From positions 776,537 to 840,536 of the forward strand of contig UESW01004570.1 of the NCBI GenBank assembly GCA_900491605.1: a stretch of DNA of 64,000 nucleotides, written 5' to 3'. Below are positions 35,208 to 47,222 of this stretch, one piece after another. Under the pieces are notes generated by a model, which was given only the letters and a program-made list of their open reading frames with translations, did not search any database and was not told the origin of the DNA. Position numbers and translations under genes: made by a program. The DNA comes from Calamus simplicifolius (taxonomy: Eukaryota > Streptophyta > Magnoliopsida > Arecales > Arecaceae). The number at the start of each line of letters is the position of its first letter. Within the stretch, counting starts at the first letter, position 1.

Positions 35208-36556
35208 ATGGCTCCTAAGAGGCATGCTACTATTGGTGGACCGGCGGTTCCCACGAGGAGACGCACGATTCAGAGGCAAGCTTCGTCTTCATCATCTGCC
35301 ACCCGAGAGGCTTCTCCACCTTCTCCATCTTCTCCACATGTCACCAATTAGCGGGTAAGGCTATCACAACCGGAAGGAAAGTTGATTTTGATTTCTTTGC
35401 TTCTGAGGATTTTTCTATTGGCCATCAATTAAAGGAAATGGGATGGGAAAAGGTTTGTTCATTGGATATTCCTACTTACCCTGCCCTCGTAAGAGAGTTC
35501 TACAATGATTTGAGTAGAGGAGAGGGAGGTTTAGTAAGTTATGTTAGAGGAACAAGAGTTGTAATCACTGCTGAGACCCTTGGAAACTTGTAGAGATGCC
35601 CACTGTTGGGCTAAATGAGTGTCAGCATGATGATCGAGGTGGTGCCCTATCTAGGATGCTGGGGAGAGAAGTATCTGAGTTTGAGGAGATTATGGCAAAT
35701 CAACTGAACTTGGAACTCAGGCTACTTCATAACATCTACGGGAGGATCTTATTTCCTAAGATAGGCCGATTTGAGTATGTCTCAGAGCGAGACATCTTGC
35801 TGATGGATTGCATCATCACTGGGCGGCCAGTAAATTTAGCTGGGATGATGATAGGCTATATGGCAGAGGCAGCTACCAAGAAAAGATCCACATTGTCATA
35901 TGGTATGATTCTGACTTTGGTATTTAGAATCCAAGGTATTGATCATGGATAATGAGCCACTGAGGAAACTAAGGTACAGACTACTACAGTGTCTCTACCA
36001 TTCACCGTATGGGCAAATGGTATTTGGATAAAGAAAGGATAGGAGGCCAGAGTTGAGGAGGCCAGAGCAGAGGACATCCCTGACCCATCTGTTGTGAGAC
36101 TATCTACAGCTGGACCTTTTGAGGCTGGACCAAGCACATACTCTTCACCTCCACCTCAGACAGTATTTGTATCTGGGAGATTTTCAATGTGCAGATTGGT
36201 CAGCTCAGAGCATTATTAGCTGAGTATGACAGTCAGAGGAGAGATGAGATTAGTCAGATGAGAGATGACATCAGACAGTTTAAGGAGGAGATCAATTCCA
36301 GACTTGACTTGATTTCATTTTCCATTAGCTGCTCTGCAAGTCCCTTAGTACTGAGCTTCATAAGATTTTTGAAAGGCTGGAAGGGATTGCAGATGGATCT
36401 AGAGCTTATCTAGATGCTACTGGACAATTAAAGAAAGATATAGACCTTGCTATTGCTCAAATTGAGGGTTGTCTTGAAGGCTTTAAGAAATCACAGAAAG
36501 ATGAGATTATGGAACTGATAGGTCATCTGAAGAAAATTGTCTACAAACATGTTTGA
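35208..36556 (+). pseudogene. Env-like / plant transposon-protein gene of SIRE-like element 1, broken
   Basis: The start gives MAPKRHATIGGPAVPTRRR, a basic Ser/Pro-rich N-terminus. A conserved middle follows with REF, GTRVVITAETLGN, DDRGGALSRMLGREV, RFEYVSERDILLMDCIITGR and NLAGMMIGYMAEAATKKRS. I recall this type from the family annotated as 'putative plant transposon protein'. The C-terminus is a coiled coil (QIGQLRALLAEYDSQRRDEI) ending YKHV before the stop at 36554-36556. A stop near 35350, a shift near 35590 and shifts after 35940 break it. It occupies the place of the env-like gene in SIRE elements. A true envelope function is not shown and no clear signal peptide is visible. Confidence 0.8.
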
Positions 36557-37315
36557 TTGACCTTCTATTTCCTATAGTGATACCCTATCTAAGCCTATCC
36601 TACCCTAACCTATTAGAAACCTAAGATTAGCTTTTCATATTCTAGTTTGTATCTTAGGATTTCTAGTTTACTATACTTTGTTAGCCTGTATTAGGAATTT
36701 CTAATTGATATGGTACTTTACTGTGAATGTATTTTAATAGACAATGTAATGCATCTTGAATTGAAATACAATTATCTTAGCAATTACAATTAATGAAGTT
36801 TACTATCTCTATGATTGAATGAACCAACAACCTCGCTCTAATAACCTACATTATTATTTTTAAACTCACGCTGATAACAAAAAAGGGGGAGAAAATTTGT
36901 ATATGCATAAAGGAGAGAGAGAAAGAAAATAGGAAGAGAGAATGAAAGAATATAAGATTTCAATATGTTTTAATCAATTGGCATATCTCAAAAGGGGGAG
37001 AGAAATTTTGAGATGGAGAGAAATTTTTAAATTCTAATCAATTGGTATCAAATTGATTTCAGTTTATTTACATGTACCTTGCATAGGGGGAGTTATTTAA
37101 TGCAGGGGGAGCTTAATGATTTTCTATGTAAAGTTAAATCATCTTGATTGCTGTTTATAATAGAACTCAAGTATGTTTCTAAAGTTCATTTTGAAACTTG
37201 GCATCAAATTCTCTATTAGGAAGTTTTAAAGCTTTAACAATGTCTATAACGCTTATTTCAAATGAATCTTTAATGCATATACTCAAAGTTTTTGTCATCA
37301 TCAAAAAGGAGAGAT
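36557..37315 (+). other. 3' untranslated region of SIRE-like element 1 with several purine boxes
   Basis: Non-coding. Purine boxes occur near 36881 (AAAAAAGGGGGAGAAAA), 36990 (AAAAGGGGGAGAGAAA), 37086 and 37106. The last tract (AAAAAGGAGAGA, 37303-37314) directly precedes the LTR and is the likely plus-strand primer. Confidence 0.7.
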
Positions 37316-38712
37316 TGTTGACCCAATTATTGATTTTGATGATTAACAAAACTATTTGAGTATAACATTTGAAGTTACTAATGATTTTGGTTAAGTTTTC
37401 AGTTTATGATTTGATTTATTAATCAAAATCATAAGACAAATCAAGTTCTAGTCCGAATCTAATGTCAAGGTAAGATTGCAGACATTAGAGTCGACACATG
37501 GAATCGTAGAGTCGACTCCAAAAATCGGCACAGAATTTAGAGTCGACACCTGGACTGTTAGAGCCGACTCCAACAGAAAGACAGAATGATGGTTTTTCTG
37601 GTCATGTCTTAGAGTCGACACCTGAACTGTTAGAGTCGACTCCAGAGGATTTTTGTGTCGACCCCAGAAAAGTCAGAGACGACTCCAGATCGAGTGGATT
37701 AGGGATTTTCGATTTAGAGCCAACTCTAGAGTTGACTCCAGATTATCAGAAACGACTCCAAAACTGTCAGAACGTCTCTAAACTTTATTTTTATCCTTTT
37801 TAATCCTAACGGCTATTACCCTATTTGGTTCTAATCCTTCTTACACTTGTTTCTAATGGATAGTTTTAAGCTATTTATGGATTAAGAAGGGTCTATAAGA
37901 AGGGGTTTTTGTTGTATCGAAAAAAAGAGAGAAGGAAGACCAGAAGAGAGGAAAAACAGAGAAATAAGAAAAACAAGAGTGAAATTCATCAGAAAATCAA
38001 AAGAGAAAAGAGGGAAGATTTGAAAGGAAAGATTATACTGATTTCCCAACAGAAAAGAGAGAGATTTCTAGCTTTCTTAGTTCCATTTTGAAGAAATCTC
38101 AAAAGAAAAGTAAGTCCTAGTTTTCTGATCTTCTGAGCTTCAAGAGCATACTAAAGGAAGATCCACTCAAGAGAAGAGAAGAAGCAAGCCACCAAGATCT
38201 GCAAATCATGCTTTGATTCCTATCTCTTTATCTTTGTTCTATCATTGTATATTTGCTCATTGGAGGAGCTCTTGATTTGTAAAACGTTATTGTTTGCTGG
38301 GTCAATCAGGGGATTGATTCAGTTGAGGCAGTTTGCCTTGTGCAAGCAGTTGCTTGTATTGTAAGGTTGTGTGCTGGTGAGCCTTGAAAACCAGCTGGGT
38401 TCATTGTGCGCCCGGGAAAACAACAAGTTTGAGTTGTGATATTGTGAAACAACTCTGCTGTAATCAGATTGATTATAGTGTGGACCCAAGAGGTACTTGG
38501 GAGTGGATGTAGGTGTAGGTATACCGAACCACTATAAAATTCTTGTGTTTGCAGTGATTGTTTCCTTGTCTCTAACTCTCTATCTGTGCATACTCTGTTT
38601 TAATTCGTGTACATCTAAGTTTTCACTTCCGCTGGGGGATTGTTTTTAAAAAGAGTTTAATTTTTGAAAAACCCAATTCACCCCCCCTCTTGGGTTGCTA
38701 TCTGGACCAACA
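37316..38712 (+). repeat. 3' LTR of the first SIRE-like element
   Basis: It starts TGTTGACCCAATTATTG and ends GGACCAACA. It is the partner of 28555-29961, including the GTCGAC motif array (37484-37765). Confidence 0.95.
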
Positions 38713-38717
38713 TTCTG

Positions 38718-39445
38718 TTTTCCTACATATCCATTAAAATCTCCTTTCATATATATCTTTTATTCTTATGATATTTCTTGTATTATTTCATTTATGTCTT
38801 TCCAAAATTATATTTTAGTTTGTTGATTTAATCCTACTTATAGTGCATATGCACTAATTATGTTAATTATATTATTCTTAATTATAAGTTTTAGTGATAT
38901 AATTCGATCTCCTTTCCTAGTTACCTTAATAACATATTCCTTAAAATCATGTTTACAATTATTTCTACTTTATTTCTATTTTTATGTTTTGTTGTGTAAT
39001 GTAATTTATATCCTGTATTCTCTATTTCTCTAGATCTTTCACCTACCTATTTAGTTTCTTGTAAGCATATTATATTTACTTTTCTCTTAATCATAGTGTC
39101 TACTATCTCCATAATTTTACCTGTTAGTGTTCCTATGTTTCAAGTTACTACTTTAAGCTAACTATCATAGACTAACTTTTTTACGTGCACTCGTCTGTAG
39201 TGTAATAACCTTTGCTCACTTATCACCACACTCAGGTATCAGTGCGATACCTCTTACCTATTTTTATATCCGAAGTTAGATGCAATGCATCTCTTAGCGG
39301 GAACATCCTAACACTTCACATAGTTTAATTTAGTAGGTTCATTTTTAAAGGATCTGATAGAGTTTTACATTGACTGTCAGCTACTTAACGCAATCCTCCT
39401 CCTTTATTCGAGCTTGGAATCGGTCTTGACAGAGTTAATATAATG
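38718..39445 (-). mobile_element. L1-type LINE, 5' end and endonuclease part (5' piece)
   Basis: On the minus strand the AP-endonuclease start reads VVTWNIGTLTGKIMEIVDTM and IICLQETK, then GYKLHYTTKHKNRNKVEIIV and KEILMDM at the junction (38718). Continuity with 28549 (DGYKMVHEGYGF) shows both pieces are one LINE. The 5' leader contains GGATTGCGTTAAGTAGCTG (minus strand, about 39380-39400). Many stops. Confidence 0.82.
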
Positions 39446-40679
39446 TGAAACTAAATTTAAGATATCATAAAGAGATACTGGTCCGTGAGTATACATTGGA
39501 CAAAAGCTCAATGCGTAAGAATTTTAGCACATCTTGTAAATATGCTTGCGCTTAGCGAAGCTCAAAACATAGAGCTGGTTTCATAGCTTGGGGAATATTT
39601 TCAAGGCCCAAAAAAGTTTCTAAAATTGAAAATGCTGGCTATTTCTTAAGACATATCTTTAGGGGAAAAGACTTGCTGCATCGTCCTTCGATGCAGCAAG
39701 CATGTATCAATCATGCGAATTGACTTCCTACGCATGCTGGCACATGGGTAGCCAATCCACACGGCTGATGTGCGCTTGCTGCACCAGATTGTGATGCAGC
39801 AAGACTTTTTCATCTTTAAATTCATGATAGACTTTTAGGAAAACTCGGGCCTTACTATTTTTTTGTTGGTATTTTTAATTTGATTTAGTCTTTAGATTAT
39901 CATGTATTCAGATAAAGTCCGGCAAAGGATAAAATGATATGCAATAAACAATTTCTTTGTTGTTCTAATTGAGCAGAAGAAAAAATGTTCTTCAACCCGC
40001 CAAATAATGATATAAAATATTGAGATGTATTTGGAAATAAGTCTTTTATATTTCATCAAGAGTGCATTTCATATGCTGGATTAGAGGAAAGATAGGTTTT
40101 CTTTAGTCCATTCTCCATTTGTAGTCCGTAAGGATCAGACTTTATCTTATCAAAACAACCACTTTTAATTTTAATTTATCTATCTATTATTATTTTCTCT
40201 CTTTTACTCTTATCCTCAATAATGCATAATATTCAGTTATTATTTTTATAAAATATAATTATTAAATAAAAAAATATATTTACAATTTTTTCCAATTTCA
40301 TCTAACATCAAATATAAGATAAAATAATTTTTATCCTATTGAGCTTACTATCCTATGTTGCATTAATCATACCATTATATATATATATATATATGCTATC
40401 CTATTTTCTCTCTCGTTTGTCTTTCTTATCATCATATTCTACTATGCATGCTAAACGAAGCTCAAGATTTAATGATTTATAAATCAACTATATGAATCGT
40501 TTGTGTATTCTAGTCCGAGGTCAAGTGGCAGCCATTTGAGTGGTCAAATGTAAAACAAGATTTTCTTCTAAAAAAACACTCATTTATTTTTTGTGCGGTT
40601 GTTCAATGCATCTCAGGTTTTATCCCTTATGAATGAAGTTTGGACTTCTACGAGGCCTTTCAAGCATGTAATACAAATT
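39446..40679. other. Unclassified spacer, with one foldback element
   Basis: Apart from the MITE-like element at 39664-39811 and a (TA)n run near 40374-40395, it is AT-rich without coding signal. Confidence 0.5.
39664..39811. mobile_element. Small foldback/MITE-like element
   Basis: Terminal inverted repeats AAAAGACTTGCTGCATC (39666-39682) and GATGCAGCAAGACTTTT (39793-39809) differ at one base. The left end also makes a tight hairpin TTGCTGCATCG tcctt CGATGCAGCAA. Same family as 47287-47468. Target duplication not certain. Confidence 0.6.
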
Positions 40680-41110
40680 CGTGTGCGGGCCTAATTAATT
40701 TATTATTAAGCTAAAACTACGTGACCTTAACGACTTAAGTATAAATTAGTTAGTAGCAGTTGAATTTGAATTATGAGCATTTTAAGCTTTTTTTTTTTTT
40801 AATCCGGTGTAGATACTTCGACTAAGACCGTTGGTGCTGCAGAGATGGCTCTATGCTATAGTGAGACTTTATATCGTCATTCCATAGGTAACTCATTAGT
40901 TCCTTCTTACTAATCAACTTTGATGCACTTAGATCGGCTCTAATACTATTTGTAATACTTTAAACCCACCTGTTGGCCCAATTAATCTGTTATTAGGTTG
41001 AAACTTCATGATTTTAAAAAATTCAAGTACAAGTTAATAGATGATAAATAAACTTGAGTTATAAATATTTCAAAATATTCTTTCTCATATGATGTGAGAT
41101 TATTTTTAGG
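40680..41110. repeat. Two copies of the uncharacterised dispersed repeat
   Basis: Copy one (about 40685-40890) has CGGGCCTAATTAATTTATTA, AACTACGTGACCTTAACGAC and TTGGTGCTGCAGAGATGGCT. Copy two (about 40955-41110) has TTGGCCCAATTAATCTGTTA and AAACTTGAGTTATAAATATT. Same family as at 23630, 25740 and 26098. Confidence 0.6.
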
Positions 41111-41402
41111 TTATTACATAGGATGTCATTAAAAGTAACCCGCATCTTTATTTTAAGGAGTGAGCTCGTCTTCTGATGGACTAAACATTTGATACTGGAT
41201 ACATGTATTCCGTGTCATGCTTTGGACCCACTATCTACCTTGAGATTCTATGGTATGGTCGCATACCGCTTTAGAACAAAACCTTACCTTTAAAAGCATG
41301 CAAGGCCTATTTATTTTTAATATACACACAGCTTAAATCATAATGCCAAATGAAAATGTAATTTATTATCCTAAAATATGTAACTATTTGTATAAATATC
41401 AA

Positions 41403-41583
41403 TAAGAAATCAAATCTATCTACAAAGTATCTCTCTCAACCAATTCAAAGTCTTGTTTTGTCTCCAAATCCTTGGATTTTATAAAAGGTATGATAAATAA
41501 GAAATCAAATCTATCTACAAAGTATCTCTCTCAACCAATCCAAAGTCTTGTTTTGTCTCCAAATTCTTAGATTTTATAAAAGG
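41403..41583. repeat. Recent tandem duplication of about 92 bp
   Basis: AATAAGAAATCAAATCTATC through GATTTTATAAAAGGT occurs twice back to back, with only a few differences. Confidence 0.85.
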
Positions 41584-41945
41584 TGATAAATAAGATATGA
41601 GCCCCAAGCTCCGCAAGAATCCTTACACACACACACACACACATATGAATATATATTAAGATATTTACATAATAATAAGGTTACATATGTAACAAAATAA
41701 ATTATATCGTAAACATCATACCATAAAACTATGCACCAAATATAAAAAAACATTTGTAAACAGAACTTAACATTCACGGCATTAGACTACATCACTTAAC
41801 ATCAATTAATTTATACTAAGTATAATAATCTAATCTGACCATTATTGTAGGTCCAAACTAATTCTAGATGGTGCTACATTTAGCCACTAGCTTAAGCCAC
41901 AAGCAGTATTGCATGCCACTAACTATGAATCTGGTTGCACTAGTG

Positions 41946-41994
<49 letters not shown>

Positions 41995-43009
41995 GAGTGC
42001 CATTAGTCATTAGCTTAGGCTGCAAACAGTGCCACATCTATACAACATCATGCTACTAATCATTAGTTTAAGCCGAAATCAGTGTTGTTTATATAATTCT
42101 GCTAGACATCAACTTAGGCCTCAACAAATGTTATCCATGCAATGCCACTAGTTATCACCACACACATGCCACTCTACTAACATTTATGATTAGTTCACAA
42201 GCCCTTTTTCTTACCTCCACTCCACCACATATTTTAACATTTTATATACCAATCAGATTTTAATCCATATATATATAATCAAAAAATGTTACCATAATAT
42301 AATATATGCTATAAGTATGCAGAACTCAAAATCTTACTATCATAGCTGAATGAGTCATATCCATGTATCGGCAAAGCATACTGATAAAATGATGAGTATA
42401 AAATTATTATGCATATTATTAAAGATGTATGGAAGAAACCATCCTCATCTCATATATGTATAAGTAAGGATCTTATACATCTTCAAAAGTCTCCTACATA
42501 TCTATTAAAGTGTGAGTAAGTTTTTATACATCCACAAAGGTATAGTTAAGATTCTTACATCTAATTGCAACCCATAAAACTAGATATAACTCATGATGGA
42601 TCCCTCTACAAATGTCAATGCATGGATTGGTGCTCTATTACTCTTGCCCACTCTCAAATGTATGATGACCTACAATGGTTAATCCCAATTTCATCATTAT
42701 AATTCAATTAATATTTAATATAATTATATCACACAGTTGAAATCATTCCATCACTCAATTTAAATATAATTGGATGGGTCTAGACTTAAATTAACTTAAT
42801 TCAGATTAATTATACTAAGACTCTTCTAATTAAGACTTAATTAAATTAACTAAAGTGGTCAATTCTCCATCTACTTAAGGTTCAATTAGGTTAATATATC
42901 CGTAATTAGAGTTTAGACACTCTACTTATGATTGGGTTGAGGTCTGCTTCAGTCATTTCCTAGTATTAGGTTGGGTTGCCATCATTGGTGGATCTATACT
43001 CAATGAGTT
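41584..43009. other. AT-rich region with simple repeats, possibly the missing LTR of the Copia relic to its right
   Basis: (AC)n runs at about 41623-41641 and 41949-41982, the latter joined to (TA)n. A degenerate roughly 60-bp tandem repeat lies at about 41860-42160 (CACTAGCTTAAGCCACAAGC, ATTAGCTTAGGCTGCAAAC, ATTAGTTTAAGCCGAAATC). No genes. The 3' LTR of the minus-strand Copia relic would lie here, but no partner LTR was found to prove it. Confidence 0.45.
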
Positions 43010-46000
43010 TTAGACCCATCCCTCTGGAAGTCATCTTCACTAAATCTCTTGTTAGAGGTTTAGTAAGTGGATCAGCTAGATTATAGCTTGATCGCACAAA
43101 AGTGAGAGAAATTATTTCATTTTTGATTAATTTCCTCACATATTAATGTCTTAGACTAATGTGTCTAGACTTTCCATTGTACACTTCGCTCTAGCTAAAG
43201 TGGCTTGGCTATCACAATGCATCGATACAGTTGAAATATTCTCACAAGCCAATAGGATTTTCAATAGAAGATCCCTTAACCACTAAGCCTCATGTCCTGC
43301 TGAAGCTAAAGCCACAAACTCTGACTCCATTGTTGAGTATGTAATACAAGTTTGTTTCTTGGATTTTCAAGATATTGCACCATCCGCTAGTGTAAACACC
43401 CAACCAGCAGTAGATTTACTATCTCCCACACTCGATATCCAACTTGTATCGACATATCCTTCCAATACAATAGAAAATTTAGAGTATTGTAGACCTATTC
43501 TTTTGATTTTCAAAAAATAACCAAAGACTCTACCAACAGCCTTCTAATATTCTACAGTCTTGGGTTACTAGTAAACCTACTCAGCTTACTGACTGCAAAT
43601 GCTATATTGGGTCTAGTGCATTGCATCAAATATATTAGACAATCAATAGCACTTGCATACTCAAGTTGAGCCACGGCTCATCCACTATTCTTTTCAAGCT
43701 TTAGACTTGGATCAAATGGGGTGTTCACTTCTTTGAACTTGTATAACACTTTCTCAACATAATATGATTGACCAAGTTCAAAACCCCCACTATTTTGTTT
43801 CACTTTGATGCCCAAAATAGTATCAACTTTTCTAAGATTTTTTATCTTGAAAGTAGATGATAGAAACCTCTTCGTTTCTTGTATGTCTTTCAATTCATTG
43901 CTAATGATCAACATATCATCAACATAAAGGCACACATATACCACAAAGTTACCATGCACTTTAGTATATAAACACTTATCAGAAACATTGTGAACAAATC
44001 CATTTGAGAGTATGACTGAGTCAAACTTCTCATGCCATTGTTTGGGCGCTTGTTTCAATCTATACAAGGATTTAACAAGCTTGTATACTTTATGTTCATT
44101 ATCCGGTAGAATAAAACCTTCTAGTTGTTCCATATAGACCTCCTCATCGAGATCACCATTTAGATATGCCATTTTGACATCTATTTGATGAACATAAAGA
44201 TTATGCAATGAAGCCAATACAAACAATACTCTAATTGTTGTTATTCTAGCTACAGGTGCATATGTATCAAAATAGTCAATTCCTTCCTTTTGTCGAAAAC
44301 CTTTAGCTACTAGTCTAGCCTTATAAGTGTTTAAAGTACCATCACTATGATATTTTTTCTTAAACACCCATTTACTACCAATAGGCTTAGAACCTTTGGA
44401 TAAATCGACAAGCTTTCAAGTATGATTTGACATAATAGAATCCATCTCATCTTGAAGCCATTGCTTCCTTCCAAAAAGCAGAATCTCTTGAAGCCATTGC
44501 TTCCTTAAAGGTTTTAGGATCATCTTCCACTTGAAGAACAATAGGTACCTTACGAATAAAATTCTCTCAACTTTTTTCTACCAAATAGAAAGAAATGAGT
44601 TTGGAATCTGTCTCTTTGGATCCCAAATCCTTAACTTTTCGGATTCTCTTACTTTTTTGAAGTTTCGGTTGTTCTTCTTCAATAACCTTTGAAGTATTCT
44701 CCTTGCAAGAATCTTCATTTATGGAACTTTGAGAATTCTTTCTGAAAGTGGTCAAAGTCTCAAAGAACTCCACATCTTTAGATTCTATTATCACATTAGA
44801 CTCCAAATTAAGGAGCCTATAGGCTTTGCTATTTGTAGCATATCCTACAAAAGTGCATCTAATTCTACGAGGACCCAACTTGATCCTTTTAGGATCGATG
44901 TTCTTATAATAAGCAAGACACCCCCACACTTTAAAATAGCCTATATTAGGCTTTCTTCCTTTCCACAACTCATATGGAGAGGTCTTATTCTTTTTAGTAG
45001 AAATTCTATTAAGAATATGACATGTAGATAATAATGCTTCACCACCCCATAAATTAAAAGGCAACTCAGAATGCGATAACATGACATTTATCATCTCTAA
45101 AAATGTTCTATTTTTACATTTTGCTAATCCATTTTGTTCGGGTGTACATGGTGCGGAACACTCATGTATGATTTTATTTTATTCATAAAATATATTAAAA
45201 TTATTAGAAAAATATTCTCCACCCCTATCACTTCTAAGGATTTTAATATTTCTTCCTAATTGATTTTCAACTTCTGATTTATAAACTTTAAAAGTATGAA
45301 AAGCATTATCTTTGTGCTTAAGTAAGTAAATGTATGTATATCTAGAGTAATCATCAATAAAAGTAATAAAATATCTATTACCACTTCTAGTTATCATACC
45401 ATTTAACTCACAAATATCATTATGTACAAGTTCTAGCAAATTAGTATTTCTCTCTATACTATGAAATGACTTCTTAGTCATCTTTGATTTAATATAAATT
45501 TCACATTTATTAAACTTATCGACATTGCAAGAAATCATGCCATATTTAATTAATCTTTTCATAGTGCTAATACTAATATATGCTAATCTACCATGCCATA
45601 AAGTAACAGAGTCATCAATATAAGCAGAAGACATAATAATAATATTATTATTGTCAACAATACAAAGCTTGACCATTCCATCAGTAGAATAGCCTTTTTC
45701 AACAAAAACACCATTACGGGATAGTATAAGTTTTTTCGACTCAAATACACTTTTAATCCCGGGTTTGCCCAATAAATTTTTACTAACAAGATTTCTCATC
45801 ATATCTGGCACATACAACATATTGATCAAGGTGATCTTCTTGCTGGATATGAAGTGGAGATCCATGCTTCCTTTTCCAAACACCTTGGATCGGCCTTCAT
45901 TGCCTATTTGAATTTTTTGTCTATTGGAGATATCTACAAAAGTCTTGAAAATTGACTTGTCATAGGAAACATGGACTGTGGCACAAGTATCATACCACCA

Positions 46001-46870
46001 ACCGAAAACCTTGCCTCTCACCATCATGACTTCGCTCATAGTGGTGACAATCTCATCGTCTACTTCAGTTGCATTTTCCTTATTGGTTTGCCCTTTTCGG
46101 TGCCTACAATCACGAGCAAAGTGCCTATGTTTGCCACAAACAAAGCAGCTTACGTAAGGCTTATTTTTGTTGGATTTCTTGAACTTATCTTGATTCTTTT
46201 TGAGACCAAGTTTGTTCTCTTTATATTTTAAACTTCTTATGATTGTTCACAACATTTGTCATTGAAATTTCAATATCTATTTTTTCAAGCTTTTCACGCA
46301 CCCTCAATTCCTCCTCGATTTGAAGGTATTTTTGTAATTATTCCAAGAAATAATTCTCGGAGTTGTAAAGAAGTTTCTTCCTAAATATGTTTCAAGATGG
46401 TAGCAATTTTGCAATAATTGCACCGACTTGGAAAGGTTCAAGAACTTCTATCTTTACAGCTATCAACTTGTTGATAATAATCTGTAACTCATGCACTTGT
46501 GCAAGAATTATTTTCTCATCATTCATCTTGAAATCAATGTATTTAAAGATGAGAAATTTCTTAGTACCTTCTTACTCAGCCTTATACTTGAATTCAAGTG
46601 CATTCCAAATCTCCTGCGGAGATTGTGTACTGGTGTAGAGATCGTAGAAGCGATCTGACAATGCGTTGGGAATGTGTCCATCATCTTCATGCCTCTTCTT
46701 TCTTTTAGTCCTGAGTTCATTAGAGTCCTCCGTGGTGGATTCGGGAATTGGGGTCAAATCTGGATCCAACACATAGAAGATCTTCAACGCCGTGAGTAAG
46801 AACTTGAGTTTGTCTTGCCACCATGTGAAATTGGGCCATCAAAATGATCCAATCTCACGAGGTCTCGGTT
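43010..46870 (-). pseudogene. Ty1/Copia gag-pol relic, minus strand
   Basis: Read from right to left, gag spans about 46870 to 46060 with WNALEFKYKAE and a zinc knuckle CFVCGKHRHFARDC (about 46145). Protease has WWYDTCATVHVSYD (about 46000). Integrase includes HNDICELNG, FIDDYSRYTYIYLLKHKDNA and SDRGGEYFSN, with a shift near 45179. The next segment (45094-44567) has PYELWKGRKPNIGYFKVWGC. RT (44367-43678) has KARLVAKGF, VDVKMAYLNGDLDEEVYME-like text and YVDDMLI. RNase H (43670-43020) has STAGWVFTL, AISWKSKKQ, STMESEFVAL and a terminal LTKPL-like block. Stops interrupt most domains. No LTR pair or primer site was found. Confidence 0.9.
46230..46503 (-). repeat. Inverted repeat, left arm (inside gag)
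   Basis: The reverse complement of this gag segment matches 46961-47222 nearly along its whole length. Shared words are GATAGCTGTAAAGATAGAAG, AAGTCGGTGCAATTATTGCA, GAGGGTGCGTGAAAAGCTTG and CAATCATAAGAAGTT. Confidence 0.9.
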
Positions 46871-46960
46871 CATGAGTTTGATTGTGGATATTGTAGTCTC
46901 GGTCTCCATACAAATAACGCTTAAGAAAAGTGTTCCGTGCGTGATTCAAGCCTATCCTTA

Positions 46961-47222
46961 ACAAGTGTATGAGTTCCAGATTATGGTCAACCAGTTGATA
47001 GCTGTAAAGATAGAAGTTCCCAAATCTTTCTAAGTCGGTGCAATTATTGCAAATTTACCACCATTTTGGAATGAATTTAGGAAGAAACTTCTTCACAACT
47101 CCAAGGATTATTCATTGAAACAATTACAAAAACACATTCGAATCGAGGGTGCGTGAAAAGCTTGAAAAAATAGATATTAGAATTTCAAAGACAAATATTG
47201 TGAGCAATCATAAGAAGTTTTT
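46961..47222 (+). repeat. Inverted repeat, right arm: reversed copy of a gag fragment
   Basis: A gag fragment in opposite orientation to the adjoining relic, separated from its partner arm by about 457 bases that hold the first part of gag. Small indels and scattered differences show it is not a fresh assembly copy. Confidence 0.9.

Larger units (their letters stand above)
28555..38712 (+). mobile_element. SIRE/Maximus-like Copia element with a third gene, inserted in a LINE
   Basis: The 1.4 kb LTRs (28555-29961 and 37316-38712) begin TGTTGA and end CCAACA. A tRNA-iMet primer site, gag-pol (30022-34708), an env-like gene (35208-36556) and a polypurine tract precede the 3' LTR. Flanks are TTTTG (28550-28554) and TTCTG (38713-38717), a duplication with one change. 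Long LTRs plus an extra gene after RNase H are hallmarks of the SIRE lineage. The LTRs differ by only a few percent by eye, while the coding region carries many shifts. Confidence 0.93.

Noticed and set aside
35208..36556. A genuine retroviral-type envelope protein
   Set aside because: No clear signal peptide, transmembrane segment or cleavage site is visible. 'Env-like' is used only for its position in SIRE-type elements.
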